Part shown: positions 5,724 through 6,096 of the stretch, piece by piece | Layout: each line of letters opens with the position of its first letter | Numbering within the stretch: position 1 is the first letter of the stretch | NCBI GenBank assembly: GCA_017411585.1 | Contig: JAFQPV010000256.1 | Coordinates: 1 to 6,096 of the forward strand | Length of the DNA: 6,096 nucleotides | Reading direction: 5' to 3' | Origin: Clostridia bacterium | Lineage (GTDB): Bacteria > Bacillota > Clostridia > UBA1381 > UMGS1253 | The notes under the pieces: generated by a model | Databases searched by the model: none | What the model was told of the DNA's origin: nothing | Seen by the model: only the letters and a program-made list of their open reading frames with translations | Made by a program: the position numbers and the translations under genes

Positions 5724-6096
5724 TTAGCGTTCGATGACCTGGTAAGTACTAATCTCTACATCGCCATTAGAATTCTCGCATACTTCCTTTGTAATATATC
5801 CTTCATCGTTAAATTCGTATGTGTATTTTAAGTAGAAACCAGATGAATTCTCTTTATATACTAAATTTCCATTTTCGTCATAAGTATATTTTGTCCATCG
5901 ATTGTTAGAATTCTCTTCATATACCAAATTTCCATTTTCGTCATAAATATATTTTTCCCATTGGCCAGATGAATTCTCTTCATATACCAAATTTCCATTT
6001 TCATCGTAAGTATATTTTGTCCAGCCATTGAAATTTGTGTCTTCACATATCAAACGATTGTTTGCATCATAGGTACGACTAGTTATTGTTATAAAA
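5724..6096 (-). CDS. YD/RHS-type repeat protein, 5' end beyond the window
   Basis: The minus-strand frame is open from the right edge to TAA at 5724, giving 123 visible residues. The TTG at 6053 is not the start: in-frame coding continues upstream as SRTYDANNRL, another copy of the repeat. The visible part is four 21-residue units starting YDxNxxL and carrying a W-x-K-Y or similar aromatic pair, then a diverged unit (YEFNDEGYITKEV) and a short tail ending YQVIER. This resembles YD repeats of RHS-like proteins, which form beta-strand shells in large surface or secreted proteins. No toxin domain follows the repeats, so it is not a standard C-terminal-toxin RHS end. The asparagine- and tyrosine-rich, AT-rich coding differs clearly from the neighbours and suggests acquisition by transfer. 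Function is unknown. Confidence 0.75.
   Translation of the reverse strand, partial: FITITSRTYDANNRLICEDTNFNGWTKYTYDENGNLVYEENSSGQWEKYIYDENGNLVYEENSNNRWTKYTYDENGNLVYKENSSGFYLKYTYEFNDEGYITKEVCENSNGDVEISTYQVIER
5820..6071 (-). repeat. four tandem 63-bp coding repeats (21-residue YD units)
   Basis: Units lie at 6071-6009, 6008-5946, 5945-5883 and 5882-5820. The sequence AAATTTCCATTTTC (plus strand) recurs at 5863, 5926 and 5989, exactly 63 bases apart. The last three units are nearly identical in DNA, with differences mostly in the variable SSGQW / SNNRW / SSGFY stretch, while the first in reading order is more diverged. This pattern suggests recent copying by slippage or unequal recombination. 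The period keeps the reading frame, so it is a protein repeat. Confidence 0.9.

Noticed and set aside
5724..6053. Complete gene starting at TTG 6053
   Set aside because: The same frame continues upstream to the window edge and encodes another copy of the repeat, so the gene is cut by the window edge.
5820..6071. CRISPR array or noncoding satellite at the 63-bp repeats
   Set aside because: The period is a multiple of three, the frame stays open throughout, differences respect codons, and the repeats are contiguous without unique spacers.

Overview
The window reads as chromosomal DNA from a mid-GC member of the Bacillota, most likely class Clostridia (perhaps an Oscillospirales-type gut anaerobe). 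This rests on strong AGGAGG-type ribosome binding sites, a consensus sigma-A promoter, the cysE-cysS-mrnC gene order known from Bacillota, and a transketolase encoded as two separate half-genes, as is common in Clostridia. The genus is inference only.

Left block, + strand, 61-4533. A near-consensus promoter (TTGACG, 17 bp, TATAAT) drives cysE (serine O-acetyltransferase, 134-778). Its stop overlaps the start of cysS (cysteinyl-tRNA synthetase, 775-2163). A 72-base gap carrying a GC-rich palindrome follows, then mrnC (Mini-ribonuclease III, stop at 2646). The first three genes join cysteine precursor synthesis, charging of tRNA-Cys and 23S rRNA maturation. The N-terminal (2690-3535) and C-terminal (3537-4484) transketolase subunits follow and link pentose phosphates to glycolysis. 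A strong hairpin at 4503-4533 ends the block and can also end the convergent gene beyond it.

Right block, - strand, 4543-6096. A glycoside hydrolase family 16 enzyme without a signal peptide (4543-5427) has its own ribosome binding site and an AT-rich upstream region. A second bidirectional hairpin (5555-5587) separates it from a short remnant that looks like the 3' end of an ordinary host gene (5598-5687). Next to the remnant the composition drops sharply, and a low-GC gene with 21-residue YD-type repeats (5724-6096) runs off the right edge. This end looks like rearranged or acquired DNA.

The main oddity is the start of mrnC. A well-placed ribosome binding site and ATG are followed immediately by an in-frame TAA, although the Mini-III-like reading frame continues from the next codon. 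The only conventional start further down (TTG at 2293) lacks a ribosome binding site and trims the conserved first helix. I see no clearly new multi-gene system. The start-stop codon pair, the gene remnant and the repeat gene are the parts most worth checking.
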